From: Adiantum capillus-veneris
Taxonomy: Eukaryota > Streptophyta > Polypodiopsida > Polypodiales > Pteridaceae
NCBI GenBank assembly: GCA_014529385.2
Contig: CM043953.1
Coordinates: 96,859,842-96,923,841, forward strand
Length of the DNA stretch: 64,000 bases
Direction of reading: 5' to 3'
This document shows, piece by piece, positions 45,557 through 57,204 of this stretch (positions are counted from its first letter, which is position 1; the number at the start of each line of letters is the position of its first letter). Under the pieces are notes generated by a model. The model ran no database searches, had not been told where the DNA came from, and saw only the letters and a list, made by a program, of their open reading frames with translations. The position numbers and the translations under genes are program-made.

Positions 45557-48157
45557 TCTCCCTCCCTTAGCAAGTTCGGTTATGCTTGTGTATTCTTTGT
45601 TGATAACTGAGGGATAGTTGCCTAAGTGATTGTAAGTGGAGTGTGCTATACAATGACGAAAGGGAAGGAAAAACAATAGGACCTGGAAGTCTACCCTTTG
45701 GCTTCTTCTTCTTCTCAGGTCGAGTTCCTTTGCTTGATGAGCTAAGATTGAAAATGGTACTTGGAAGTTTGAAAACATTTCATGTTGCAATGAGTAGTAA
45801 TATGCATAAGGGCATGGGTCCACTTGCGGTTTTGATGGGCAATTCTGGTATAAATGGATATGATGAGGGTAATGATGGCTTTAACAGCTGGAGACTATAT
45901 CTAGTTGGTATTATTGGATGGGTGATATCATGATATGTAAAAATCCTAAAAGGAATATTAGATAGGCATGAATATTCAGTAAAACTTGGTCATAATGCAG
46001 GTCTTACCATTTTGTGTACTAAATTTGATTTTTGTGATACCATGATAAGCTGACTTGGTTGTTCAGTGTCGGAAGCCTGTCATTTCCTTAAGGCGGGCAT
46101 GGTTAGGATTTCAAAACTTTGAATACCTTTTGTGGACCTTGCTTGAGGCGGTAAAGAGTCTAGACCTAAGTATAGGGGCTCGACCTTGTGGAGATTGATT
46201 GGGTCAATTCCTTCTATTGCTGGAATGCTAGTGAAGCTATGCTTTTTGTTCTACTGATAGTAGTTTGCACTAAGCTCATTGGCTAATGATGTCTTCACTT
46301 AATACTAACCATATCTTGCTAAAAGCAGAATAACCTTGTGACTACTGACATTGTGATGGGTTTTAGTTTGGATTAGGAATAAGGTAAATTTCCTTCTGAA
46401 GATAACAGATAGAGCTCAGTAGTATACATTAGTGACTGATGAGGTATGCATGCTCGTTTTTTAGTAACATGCTTGGCTGATGCGATATAATTGCTGGATA
46501 TAGTTGTTTACTGACATTTTGCTGGATTCTCAGTAAAGAAAGGAACTTAAGGAAAATCTGAGCACTATGCAGGTCATACCATTTGTGTACCAAGTTGGAT
46601 TTTCTTAAGATACCATTATAACCTGACTCAATATATAGTGTCGGATCGTGTTTAATCTGGCATGGCTATACGTTTAAAGCCTTAAAACACCTTGGTGACC
46701 CTACCTGAGGCTGCTCGAGGTAGTAAAGAGTCTCAACCTAGGATAAGGTCTGGACTTTGGGTTGTTTGGCCGGGTAATCTTCTTCAAATACTGGTATGCT
46801 AAGGATATGGTTGCTAGATATGGTTTATACTGGCTTTTTCCTAAAGTTCTAAAGGTTTTTGAATAAAGTTGACGTCAGGTATAAAATCCATGGGCTTTTT
46901 CATATTTATGACATCGATAATGGATATATCTTTGTGTACTTCTTACTAAATATGTTGGTTTCATTCGGCTCATTGGTCTAGATCTTAAAAGTTTACTGTA
47001 CCTGTCTATGGACCGTAATTGGTTATGGTACGGATATAGGGTTACGTTCTGGGTTGAATTAATAACCAGATGGTATTATTGGATCCTTGCTGGAAAGTGA
47101 TGGTCTCTTAGCTAAATGCTTACTATCAAATTCTCATATAGACCTTGCCTAAGCCATTATAAGGTCTAGACGTAGGCATATGATCTAGACCCTAGGTTGA
47201 TTAGCTGGGAAATTTCCTTTTGGTGAATTTCCTTTGCTGTATGCTAATGAAACTGGTCTTTTTCAATCACTGACATTGCTTTATTCTAGACTCATGTTCT
47301 ACCTAGGTCTTAACCTATGCTAACCTTACCTTGCTTAAAGCATGATAGCAAGGTACATATTGGTATAAGGATGAATCAAGTTTGAAGAAAACTTCCTTCG
47401 TAAACTAATCGATCTAGCTCAGGATAATACACGCTTGGCTGATGCGGTTTACTTGCTGGACATTTTTTGGTACTGGCTTTTTCTGGATTTGTATGGTTTT
47501 ACATAAGCTTGACCTTGAGTATAAAACTCCCGTCCTTTCATATATATGACACAAACTCTGATAGACTAGTTTTACTATACCCCTTAGGATAGATCTAAAA
47601 GCTATCTTGACCTAGTTCATTGAACCCAAACCGGTAAAGATGCGGATATGGGGCTATTGTTCGATATTGATTTGATAACCTGGTAGTTTAGCAGTAATAG
47701 CTTAGCATAAGAGCTTCATGGCTGTTTATGTATACTTGCTACATGGATTGGAATACTGACTCGTTGCAGGATGGTTATGGTCTCTTGGCTGGACTTCTTC
47801 CTATTTCCAAGTACTACTCCTAGGGCTTTCAATTTTTTGGTTTTTTCTACATAACATCATGTCTGGAACATGGATAGGAGCTAGACCAGTTAGTGGCAAA
47901 TAGAATCTCATTAAATAGGTTTCCGTTAACTTTTTGACTCAGCATGTACAGATTACTTCATGTATAATCATTGTAGTTGTACTCTATCTTTTCATAGAAT
48001 CCAACCACTTGAGGGCGGAGGAGGTCGCTCAAAATTATGCAAAAACTGTCAGGGTTTCATTATATAAAAGAAATTTGCAAGAGAGTGTAATTCCTATAAT
48101 GCCAAAAATTGATTTGTCTACTGTTACCAGGTTATACAAGGGTATAGGATGACTGCT

Positions 48158-48331
48158 TGGATGAGTACTATAGTTGATCCGATCAAGAGAGCACAGATGT
48201 CCAAAAAGCTTAAGGCAGCTAGGGCTGAATATATAGCATCATTTGAGGCAAAGAACATGGCATGGTCGAGACAGAGAGAATATCTTAATCAAACCTGCAA
48301 GAATAAGGAGATAAATTATAAAGATACTTAA
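48158..48331 (+). CDS. Short ORF in R1, putative first exon of a related element
   Basis: ATG at 48164 (ATGAGTACTATAG) gives MSTIVDPIKRAQMSKKLKAA, then EYIASFEAKNMAWSRQREYL and KNKEINYKDT*. It is Lys/Arg-rich and predicted helical. The second copy at 63801-63971 keeps the frame with about a dozen changes, while flanking DNA has several indels. Element E has a comparable exon that also begins ATGAGTACT (51253), after its own long leader. It may be the N-terminus of a gag-like protein; no domain recognised. Confidence 0.45.
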   Translation, partial: WMSTIVDPIKRAQMSKKLKAARAEYIASFEAKNMAWSRQREYLNQTCKNKEINYKDT

Positions 48332-48360
48332 ATGAAAATCAATTGCAGTTTGTAAACTGA

Positions 48361-48643
48361 TGAAGCTTGTTTATGAAGTTGTAACTGACTACCAAAGTCT
48401 TGTTGAAGTTCATTTTTTAATGATAAAGTTTATTTGCAAAGAAAAGTTGAAACTTTGTGACAGGGATAACAACTAGGATGCCCATACATCACCTGCATAC
48501 AGAGCCAATGCTAACAGATCAACAAGCTGGTAGGTAAATTTTGTAATAATGGGTTCTTGGGGAATGAACTAGTATTACAAAAGCACTCTGCTTGAATAGT
48601 TGGTTGGATGCCATAATAGATATTGTTTTTCTTTGCAATCTAC
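48361..48643. other. R1 3' remnant with a degenerate conserved block
   Basis: Contains GGATAACAACTAGGATG at 48464, a diverged copy of the block seen at 50614, 56713 and 59751. Ends where element E starts. Confidence 0.5.
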
Positions 48644-48644
48644 T

Positions 48645-48682
48645 AAGGAAGTAGGCCCATACCTAATGGGTCTACGACCTTA
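48645..48682 (+). other. Terminal hairpin of the left E repeat
   Basis: GTAGGCCCAT (48651-48660) and ATGGGTCTAC (48666-48675) form a stem with one G-T pair and a 5-base loop, extended by AAGG/CCTT outside a small mismatch. Confidence 0.75.
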
Positions 48683-48709
48683 TTAAGTATGGGCATGGGT
48701 ATGAGTGGG

Positions 48710-48741
<32 letters not shown>

Positions 48742-49055
48742 GTGCTACTACTAAATGCTTTATTTTCACCCTCCTTCTATATATCCCCCCCTCTCTTCCT
48801 CTTCTGAAGCACTCATGGGACACTGACTCATAACATGCCACTCATGGCCGGTGGGACTATGCCCTTGCATAACAAAACTCTCCTAGAATTAAGCGTGAGT
48901 AAAAACATTGGGCTCTCATGACAAATAGTAGGCGGCCTGCGCATCCTGGGTTGGGATCTCCCCTTGCAAAGTTTCTGTGCATCACTTGAAGACGCTACAC
49001 AGCAGGGCGGCTTGCCTCTCTCACCGATCACGTTGAGGAAATGCAGCTCAGCCTC

Positions 49056-49063
49056 TATAAATA
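49056..49063 (+). promoter_or_regulatory. TATA box of the left E repeat
   Basis: TATAAATA followed by AGGTGAGGG and, about 25-30 bp on, CCTGACTTAGCTTG. The same layout occurs at the R1, R1' and R2 promoters. Confidence 0.7.
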
Positions 49064-50696
49064 AGGTGAGGGTGCACCTTGCCCCTGACTTAGCTTGTGT
49101 GTATTTTTGTTATTCTGACTAAAACCAATATACCGTCTGCTTCACTGTCCGAGCTATGGAGCTCTCTGCGCAGAACATTCAGGTTTTTCTCTAAGGCTTT
49201 TTTTGAGAAAAAACCTTTGAACTTTGGTTGCTTCTCAATAGAAAAACATTTGATACTGCTTACAGTAAGCTCTCTTAGCATAAGCTTTGAACTGTATAAC
49301 ATTCATTTTTGTAGGGGTTTTACTTTAAGAATTTTGGCAATACTCTGCGTAGACGAGTTTTTTTCAAATAACTGTTGTAACCCTTAGATAGGGTAGCAAG
49401 GCATTCTTTGATTGAATGAAAGCACACCTAATGGGACTTAGGAGAAGGATTGGGGGGATTTGCTGTCGACTGAGCTTTTTAAAGAGAAATAACTGTGCAT
49501 TATTAGTTCTCTTGGCTTGACCTAAGCCGCTGTAGGTCTTGTTGTTTACCGACTTGACTAAGATTTTTTGCAAAAAAAGAAAAGGATGTTGTTTTTGCCG
49601 TTACAGGCTTTCTATTGGGCTCTGTTTTAGCCAACACTGGTCTTCTTTGGGCTCTTTTTTGGCCGACACTGGTCTTCCTTTTGCAGGCCTAACAGTAATT
49701 GGGCATTACAATTTTTTTATGATGAATAATCACTTGGATTTAAAGGAAAAGGGGTAAGTATATAGCTCTTGCGTTTTAGCTATGGCCTGAAGCAAAGGCT
49801 AGTAACCACATGGGATGTTAATGGAACCTTGGGTTTTCGAAAGCTTGTGGATTGTTTTTGATAAAATTCTGACTGACACCGACAAGGATATGACTGGCTT
49901 TTCTGTTTTAAGAAATATGGCAACTCTTGGACTTATGCATAATACCTTCCCTCACGATTTCATATGAGGAGAAGGTGTTGGGGTTATCTTAACCCATGTA
50001 GCACCTATGACGGTGGAAACTTGAAAAATCTTGGCTAAAAACAAGGCTGAACACTACCGAACTGTATTGAATGCTAAATTTGAAGATTTGAAGGTAAGTA
50101 TATACTCTCAGCTTTGGCGTAAAAAACTGGCCTTTTGGCTCATGACATAAAGTTCCACTTGAAAAAAATGGGTTTTTTTGATACTCTATTTTTGATTGGT
50201 AAGTATATGGTTGCCACTGTTAGTATAAGCATAGCTACCGAGCTATGGAGAAATCTTAGGAGGTTGAAGGTAAGTATATGGCTAGTACCCTCAAACTGGA
50301 CATAAATACCGAGGTACGGCTCGAGAAATGTGGTTACGCTTGGTAAAAATGGAGTCTTTTTTTATACTCTATTGATTAGTATGTTTATGGTTGCTACTAT
50401 GGGCTCAAGCATAGCTACCAAGCTATGGCTTAATAAGTAAACTTCACTATTCTTTAAAATTTTCTAAAGAAAACTCTTGATTATTGGTAGACTTCACCAC
50501 TCAGAGTAGAAGGTAAATTGTGCTACTGATTCTGGAAGGAATATGTAAAGACTGCTAAAAAATCTAATAACCTAAAGCTTGTCTAAAGTAATTAAATTCT
50601 GTAAGATGGACATGGATAACAACTGATATGGTCCACTGATACCTGTAAAACACATCCAAGGCTAACTGAATTGTTGTCTTGTTTGGATGGATGCAG

Positions 50697-51222
50697 GTAA
50701 GGACTCTATCTTATCTTGGAGGGTTTTCTTTTCTTTGGCAAGCAACATTACTGTGATGAAATACCCTCTGAGGAACGGGGAAGTTTTTTTACTACCAACC
50801 CTACTGAAAGAGGACCTCTTTCCTACAATCATTGTACCTAAATAATTCTGATACTGAGTTATTTTTGTATATATCAGTTCATTGTTCCTTGGCCAGCTGT
50901 CTTTTGAATGTAAAAATTCAATTATGTCTTATTAGTTAAGATTTAAACAGCTACACACACATCCTATACATAAGGTCTCTCCTCTTCGTGGAAACCGGGA
51001 TGCTGGCCTAGGAAATTATCGTAGGAATGGAGCTCTAAATTGGACCCACAGTCATTAAATCCTTCATTGGTAGACTGGTGTTAGGTGGCCCCTTTTAGAC
51101 TCTCTTCTGGTTCCCTGCTCACGGCTATCATAGTCTTAGACTTTGCCGGTTGAAGGGTTGCAGGACCAAAAAGACTTTACTTTTTAGACACTTTGCTAAT
51201 TTTTATGTCACGTCTGTTTCAG
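50697..51222 (+). other. Probable leader intron of element E
   Basis: Donor GCAG/GTAAGG at 50697 and acceptor GTCTGTTTCAG/G ending 51222, with a pyrimidine-rich tract and a T-rich stretch before it. It would join the repeat-derived leader to the first coding exon (ATG 51241 or 51253). The donor lies inside the direct repeat, the acceptor just outside it. Predicted from consensus only. Confidence 0.5.
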
Positions 51223-51240
51223 GACTGCTCACGTTATAGA

Positions 51241-52783
51241 ATGATAGCTCGCATGAGTACTAATCACAACCCTGAGAATCATGCAAAGATTCTTGATCAG
51301 ATTAAGCTCTACCTTAAAGACCATACACCAAAGGATGCCCTAGCTGCTAGAACTAGACCTTTCCTTGCTAGGAAAGCCAAATTATGTATCACATACTTTG
51401 GCAAGAAAAAAGAAACCTGACCTCACTGTTTTTGCAGACTCTTGCTTTATCTCAAGGATTGGAACTTACCGCGGAGCCCCTCTCTGTGGCCTCCTCTTTG
51501 GTCCTCAGATGTATTAGCAGTTTGGATGCTTCACAACTTATTTATGATTCAACTCTTGTTTCAGACAAAAAACTTTCTGTCTTGCATATGTTATCATTTA
51601 ATGATTGGGTAAAATTTTTGGCTTCATTGGACAAAGACCCCCTAGAAGGTGTTAATCTGCTATCCAATATATTGCCCAACTTCCTGTCCTTGCTTCACAA
51701 TATCAGCAAGAGCTTGCCCTGTTCTCCTCATCTGGAGTTGAGTTGTCAAATTTCCTTAGAAAACTCTATGGACTTAACCCCTCGTTTGTCTTCACCCCAA
51801 ATACCCACTCCATCCCTCCAACCGGTGGCATCTTTTGTCGAGATAGTGCAGCTCTAGAAGCAGTAAAAGAGTTTCAAAATAATCTTTGCTCTCTCAATGA
51901 TGTTAACCTCCTTGAGATGGTACCTAAAATCTCAAAAGTCTTTCCTGTCTTACCAATAAGACAAATAGAAATTGAATCTCTCGGAGTTGACCATCAACTG
52001 TGGGTTCTACCAAACAAAGCCTTCCTGGCTCCTATTCTTAGTGAAACTTGGGTATACTTGGCCAACCTCCGCGCCTCAACAGTGGAAGACTGTAAACTTA
52101 AGATTCTTAAAGGTGGGCAATTCTTGGACAAGGGAGAACTGATTAAAGCCCCCTTAAACCTTCATCTTATCGACCACTCCAAATGCCCCTCAAATGCTGG
52201 ATTGTACATACGTACTAAGGGTAGCATGGAATTTGTGAAAAGTAACCCAGATTTCTATACAGAGTCTATCTGGAATATCTTCCGCCCCTATGTAAAATGT
52301 CCCTGCAGATTTCTTGACCCCAAAGCTACCTGTGAATCAAGAATCATGTGGTTTGATCATGCAATATGGTATATCCTCAACCATTTGGATATGTTGTTCC
52401 CAGAGAAACCAGTTGACTTTCATCTATGCCTCATCTGCTCATGGCTAGGTGGATAGGCTAAGCAGATTGTCATTGCACAATTTGCCTTTAATATCTTCCG
52501 AGGACTGATGCATGATATCCTGAAAGAACTTAAAGTTGATGAGCCCAGTCTATACCTCACCACTTATGCTAACTACAAAGGAGTCAAATACATCACTAAT
52601 CTGCTTAAACCCGGTATTGAAGATGATGATTCTCCTGCTCTAAAAAGAGCTAACTCTTTAGCTTTTCCCAACTTTTTCACCTCTTTTTTCACACCTAGCT
52701 CCTCATCTAATCGAGGAAAGTCTCGTAGCTTTACTAGAGGGAGAGGCAGATTCCCTACAATCAGAAACTTCCCTGAAATCTAA
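51241..52783 (+). pseudogene. Element E first ORF: gag-like protein with Ser/Arg/Gly-rich tail (frame-broken)
   Basis: Function not established; position before RT suggests a nucleocapsid role. Exon-like start 51241-51420 (MIARMSTNHNPENHAKILDQ, then KLYLKDHTPKDALAARTRPF). A second frame from about 51438, after TTTTTGCAG, reads LSQGLELTAEPLSVASSLVL and FNDWVKFLASLDKDPLEGVN. After a frameshift near 51655 the main domain runs to 52783: ALFSSSGVELSNFLRKLYGL, IPPTGGIFCRDSAALEAV, ETWVYLANLRAS and SIWNIFRPYVKCPCRFLDPK. An in-frame TAG at 52454-52456 interrupts it. The C-terminus is a basic low-complexity tail (SSSSNRGKSRSFTRGRGRF), typical of RNA-binding gag tails. No CCHC knuckle. No family recognised. 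Confidence 0.6.
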
Positions 52784-52801
52784 CCCTTGAATATATTGCA
52801 G

Positions 52802-54816
52802 GTCTCTACAAACCCATGTGGAAGAAAAGTTCTCAGCAAAGATGATTCGAATTATGGTGCTATCTACATACACTGTCTGTTTCACAACATACTTCTCGAT
52901 TGGATCTTACCAAAAAGTATTTTTTGAGAGTGCTTTGACTTATTTTTTGGGAATCATAAACTGCTTGACAATATTCTCATTGGATGGAAATATCATCATC
53001 CTATAAAAGGATTAGTTTTAAACAATGACTTTCTTAGACAAGATACAATCCCTTACTGTACATGCATTCAATTTACCTCATTCTACAGGAATTTTGAAGG
53101 ATTTGGGAACCATGTCTGTACTCAGGACCTCAACATTATCGATAATGTCACAATACATAAGTTACTAGCCAAAGGACTCAATCACATACCCAACTATCCA
53201 AAAAACCCTTACCTTGCCCTATCAGCTTTACTTAGCTGCCTCACTGACCTTGTCAGTGCTCTCCGACTCGAGATGACACTCCTACTGGACTTAAAGGAAT
53301 TAGTAAAGGAATGCTTCCTTCACAGAATTTCTCTACTTCTTAGAAAGTGGCTTTCTTTTGATAGTTCTTGGCTTACACCTCAGCTAGCTTTTGACTTTCA
53401 ACTAAGTTCATATAAATGGTTGGTGGTCGGGCTTGACAAAAGCTCTAACTATCCTACTATTATGTGCAAACACCTTGCTTGGAAAGCAGCTCGGGATCGA
53501 GTATTAGGAAAAGAATTCTGTCATACCAATAAAACACCGCAAGATATCTCTAACAAGATCTCTAAACATTTAGGACAGCTTGGCTATGCTATCAGTAACA
53601 CCAAGTTACTAGTACTATTTCCTACATATAAATTCCACAAACACAAATTCAGATGGATATCTGATGCCTCTAACTGTATCTTCATAGATATCACCAAAGA
53701 TATTACTCTTTGCCTTGATATTATTCTTACAGAATTAGAACTCATTTGTGTAGAGAAAAAGAAAATGTGCAAGGATTTCCTAAATATCCAATACAATCCC
53801 TTCTGGCTGACAAAAAATGCTACAGAAGTCACACTCAACCTTCCTCAACATATTTTCCACATCTTTACAGAGCTGATATTACACAATGCTATGAAAACAT
53901 CCCACTTAGTGGGGGTCTTGGCCTTAAGACGGTGCTAGCCAAGGTCATTAGCTTAGCCTTTACCAATGCTAAAAAAAGAAAGCATCATTTTATCTCTCTA
54001 GCCAAGAAACCTAGATGGATTCAAGCATCTCACTCCATAAATCCTCTACACTTCAATGAAGCAAAACTTTGCTCCTGCATTTTTTGGTTGTTGAACAACT
54101 GTACTATTATTGCAGGTGGTTGCTCCTTTAATCAATGCCTTGGCATCCCTATGGGCTTCTCTTGCTCACCACTTATGTGTAACATTTACCTAGCCTTTTT
54201 TGAGTACAAATGGTGTCTTAAGAACATGGAAACTAACCATAAAAAACTTCCACTATTCAATCACACTTTTAGATATATGGATGACCTGCTTAGTATCAAC
54301 AACAGATTGTTCTCTTTGGAGATTGATCAAATATACCCCCACTACTTAAGAATTGAGCCTACTTCCATCCCAGATAATTCGACTCTTGGGAGCTTCTGCA
54401 AATCAGCCCAATTTCTTAACCTTTTAATATCCCTTCACTCCCCATCTACAGGTGGATATGACCACAGATTTATCTGGAGAAAGGATCTTCTTAAGCTGCC
54501 TCACATAGAACTCATCAAGAGAAATAGCAATAGGCCATACAAAGCCTCTATCTGCTCCTGTATTGGCCTTCTGTACTTAATCTGCTACTCTTCATCTACA
54601 CCATCCATGACCTGGGAAGAAATTTTTGTACTAATTAAAAAACACTGCCTTAACGGATTTAATCGCAATCACATCCGTAACACCATCACTCAAGCTCTCA
54701 TTCGGCACAATTGGCTTGGACTATTATTCCAAAGAGAGTCTCATCTCTCTCATAAGGTAGTAGGCCCATACACAATGGGCCTACTACCGACCCATTGTGT
54801 GTGGTGCCTAGGTTAG
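52802..54816 (+). pseudogene. Element E reverse transcriptase (Penelope-like/non-canonical lineage, two lesions)
   Basis: RNA-dependent DNA polymerase. The N-terminal extension begins after an acceptor-like ATATATTGCAG, has a TGA at 52925-52927, and contains HKLLAKGLNHIPNYPKNPYL. The fingers follow (KWLVVGLDKSSNYPTIMCKH; PTYKFHKHKFRWISDASNC). A frameshift at ~53845-53850 precedes motif A, YRADITQCYENIPL (catalytic Asp ~53875). Motif B is LGIPMGFSCSPLMCNIYLAF (54139 on) and motif C is FRYMDDLLSINN (Asp-Asp 54280-54285). The thumb includes FLNLLISLHSP and SNRPYKASICSCIGLLYLIC. This GIPMG...CSPL...NIYL and RYxDDLLSxNN pattern belongs to a eukaryotic RT family distinct from gypsy, copia and L1. 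The last residues (VVGPYTMGLLP) are read from the right repeat's hairpin. Confidence 0.82.
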
Positions 54817-57060
54817 GGCGGCGGGTACACACACACACACACTGTGGTACTACTAAATGCTTTATTTTCACCCTCCTATATATCCCCCCCCCCCGCCCGC
54901 CCCCCCCTCTTCTGAAGCACTCATGGGACACTAACTCATAACATGCCACTCATGGCCGGTGGGACTATGCCCTTGCATAACAAAACTCTCCTAGAATTAG
55001 ACGTGAGTAAAATAATTGGGCTCTCATGAAAAATAGTAGGCAGCCTGCGCATCCTAGGTTGGGATCTCCCCTTGCAAAGTTTCTGTGCATCACTTGAAGA
55101 CGCTACACAGCAGGGCGGCTTGCCTCTCTCACCGATCACGCTGAGGAAATGCAGCTCAGCCTCTATAAATAAGGTGAGGGTGCACCTTGCCCCTGACTTA
55201 GCTTGTGTGTATTTTTGTTATTCTGACTAAAACCAATATACCGTCTGCTTCACTGTCCGAGCTATGGAGCTCTCTGCGCAGAACATTCAGGTTTTTCTCT
55301 AAGGCTTTTTTTGAGAAAAAACCTTTGAACTTTGGTTGCTTCTCAATAGAAAAACATTTGATACTGCTTACAGTAAGCTCTCTTAGCATAAGCTTTGAAC
55401 TGTATAACATTCATTTTTGTAGGGGTTTTACTTTAAGAATTTTGGCAATACTCTGCGTAGACGAGTTTTTTTCAAATAACTGTTGTAACCCTTAGATAGG
55501 GTAGCAAGGCATTCTTTGATTGAATGAAAGCACACCTAATGGGACTTAGGAGAAGGATTGGGGGGATTTGCTGTCGACTGAGCTTTTTAAAGAGAAATAA
55601 CTGTGCATTATTAGTTCTCTTGGCTTGACCTAAGCCGCTGTAGGTCTTGTTGTTTACCGACTTGACTAAGATTTTTTGCAAAAAAAGAAAAGGATGTTGT
55701 TTTTGCCGTTACAGGCTTTCTATTGGGCTCTGTTTTAGCCAACACTGGTCTTCTTTGGGCTCTTTTTTGGCCGACACTGGTCTTCCTTTTGCAGGCCTAA
55801 CAGTAATTGGGCATTACAATTTTTTTATGATGAATAATCACTTGGATTTAAAGGAAAAGGGGTAAGTATATAGCTCTTGCGTTTTAGCTATGGCCTGAAG
55901 CAAAGGCTAGTAACCACATGGGATGTTAATGGAACCTTGGGTTTTCGAAAGCTTGTGGATTGTTTTTGATAAAATTCTGACTGACACCGACAAGGATATG
56001 ACTGGCTTTTCTGTTTTAAGAAATATGGCAACTCTTGGACTTATGCATAATACCTTCCCTCACGATTTCATATGAGGAGAAGGTGTTGGGGTTATCTTAA
56101 CCCATGTAGCACCTATGACGGTGGAAACTTGAAAAATCTTGGCTAAAAACAAGGCTGAACACTACCGAACTGTATTGAATGCTAAATTTGAAGGTAAATG
56201 TATACTCTCAGCTTTGGAGTAAAAAACTGGCCTTTTGGCTCATGACATAAAGTTCCACTTGAAAAAAATGGGTTTTTTTGATACTCTATTTTTGATTGGT
56301 AAGTATATGGTTGCCACTGTTAGTATAAGCATAGCTACCGAGCTATGGAGAAATCTTAGGAGGTTGAAGGTAAGTATATGGCTGGTACCCTCAAACTGGA
56401 CATAAATACCGAGATACGGCTCGAGAAATGTGGTTCCACTTGGTAAAAATGGAGTCTTTTTTGATACTCTATTGATTAGTATGTTTATGGTTGCTACTAT
56501 GGGCTCAAGCATAGCTACCAAGCTATGGCTTAACAAGTAAACTTCACTATTCTTTAAAATTTTCTAAAGAAACTCTTGATTATTGGTAGACTTCACCACT
56601 CAGAGTGGAAGGTAAATCATGCCACTGATTCTGGAAGGAATATGTAAAGACTGCTAAAAAATCTAATAACCTAAAGCTTGTCTAATGTAATTAAATTCTA
56701 TAAGATGGACATGGATAACAACTGATATGGTCCATTGATACCTGTAAGACACATTCAAGGCTAACTGAATTGTTGTCTTGTTTGGATGGATGCAGGTAAG
56801 GACTCTATCTTATCTTGGAGGGTTTTCTTTTCTTTGGCAAGCAACATTACTGTGATGAAATACCCATTAAGGAACGGGGAAGTTTTTTTACTACCAACCC
56901 TACTGAAAGAGGACCTCTTTTCTACAATCATTGTACCTAAATAATTTTGATACTGAGTTATTTTTGTACATATCAGTTCATTGCTCCTTGGCTAGCTGTC
57001 TTTTGAATGTAAAAATTCAATTATGCCTTATTAGTTAAGATTTACACAGCTACACACACA
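54753..57060 (+). repeat. Right direct repeat (pseudo-LTR) of element E
   Basis: TAAGGTAGTAGGCCCAT...ACAGCTACACACACA, matching 48644-50962 with few substitutions and small indels (for example a ~10-bp loss at ~56188 and a C-run change at 54890-54905). TATA box at 55164-55171; conserved block at 56713-56727. Duplicate ORFs at 55198-55865 are repeat sequence. Confidence 0.9.
54756..54788 (+). other. Terminal hairpin of the right E repeat (14-bp perfect stem)
   Basis: GGTAGTAGGCCCAT (54756-54769) and ATGGGCCTACTACC (54775-54788) are exact reverse complements around the loop ACACA. Nearby CACAATGGG (54771-54779) and CCCATTGTG (54791-54799) allow an alternative pairing. Confidence 0.85.

Positions 57061-57204
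<144 letters not shown>

Larger units (their letters stand above)
45384..48360 (+). repeat. Long repeat R1, copy 1 (promoter-containing, LTR-like)
   Basis: Direct repeat of 60302-64000. It starts at ATAAGGTAG, has TATAAAGGTGAGGG at 45543 and continues through ~2.5 kb of mostly non-coding sequence with repeated phrases (for example CTAAGTATAGGGGCTCGACC at ~46158, GTGTCGGATCGTGTTTAATC at ~46638) to a short ORF at 48158-48331. The layout (promoter, long leader, ATG exon beginning ATGAGTACT) parallels element E, suggesting a related retroelement truncated after its first exon. ORFs 45542-45823 and 45643-45933 are not supported as genes. Confidence 0.72.
48644..50962 (+). repeat. Left direct repeat (pseudo-LTR) of element E
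   Basis: Begins TAAGGAAGTAGGCCCAT, then (GC)n(AC)n at 48709-48740, TATA box at 49056, a ~1.5-kb leader with four GTAAGTATAT copies, the conserved GGATAACAACTGATA block at 50614, a donor-like GCAG/GTAAGG at 50697, and end ACAGCTACACACAC. Collinear with the right repeat at an offset of ~6108, with only scattered differences. The paired ORFs 49090-49302, 49097-49387, 49364-49573 and 49539-49757 are identical in both repeats because the repeats are young, not because they are genes. Confidence 0.9.

Noticed and set aside
49090-49757. ORFs identical to those at 55198-55865 on both strands, seeming conserved genes
   Set aside because: They lie in the E direct repeats, whose whole sequence is almost identical. 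Opposite-strand ORFs are conserved equally, so the identity reflects recent duplication, not coding constraint.
48300-51000. Hammerhead ribozyme in the E repeat (known in Penelope-like pseudo-LTRs)
   Set aside because: I looked for CTGANGA with a downstream GAAA and a plausible stem. CTGATGAAGC at ~48357 lacks the partner and lies outside E, and CTGAGCT at ~49470 breaks the core. A covariance-model search would be decisive.
48644-57060. Element E as an ordinary LTR retrotransposon
   Set aside because: No TG...CA ends, PBS, PPT, RNase H or integrase, and RT motifs differ from Ty1 and Ty3.
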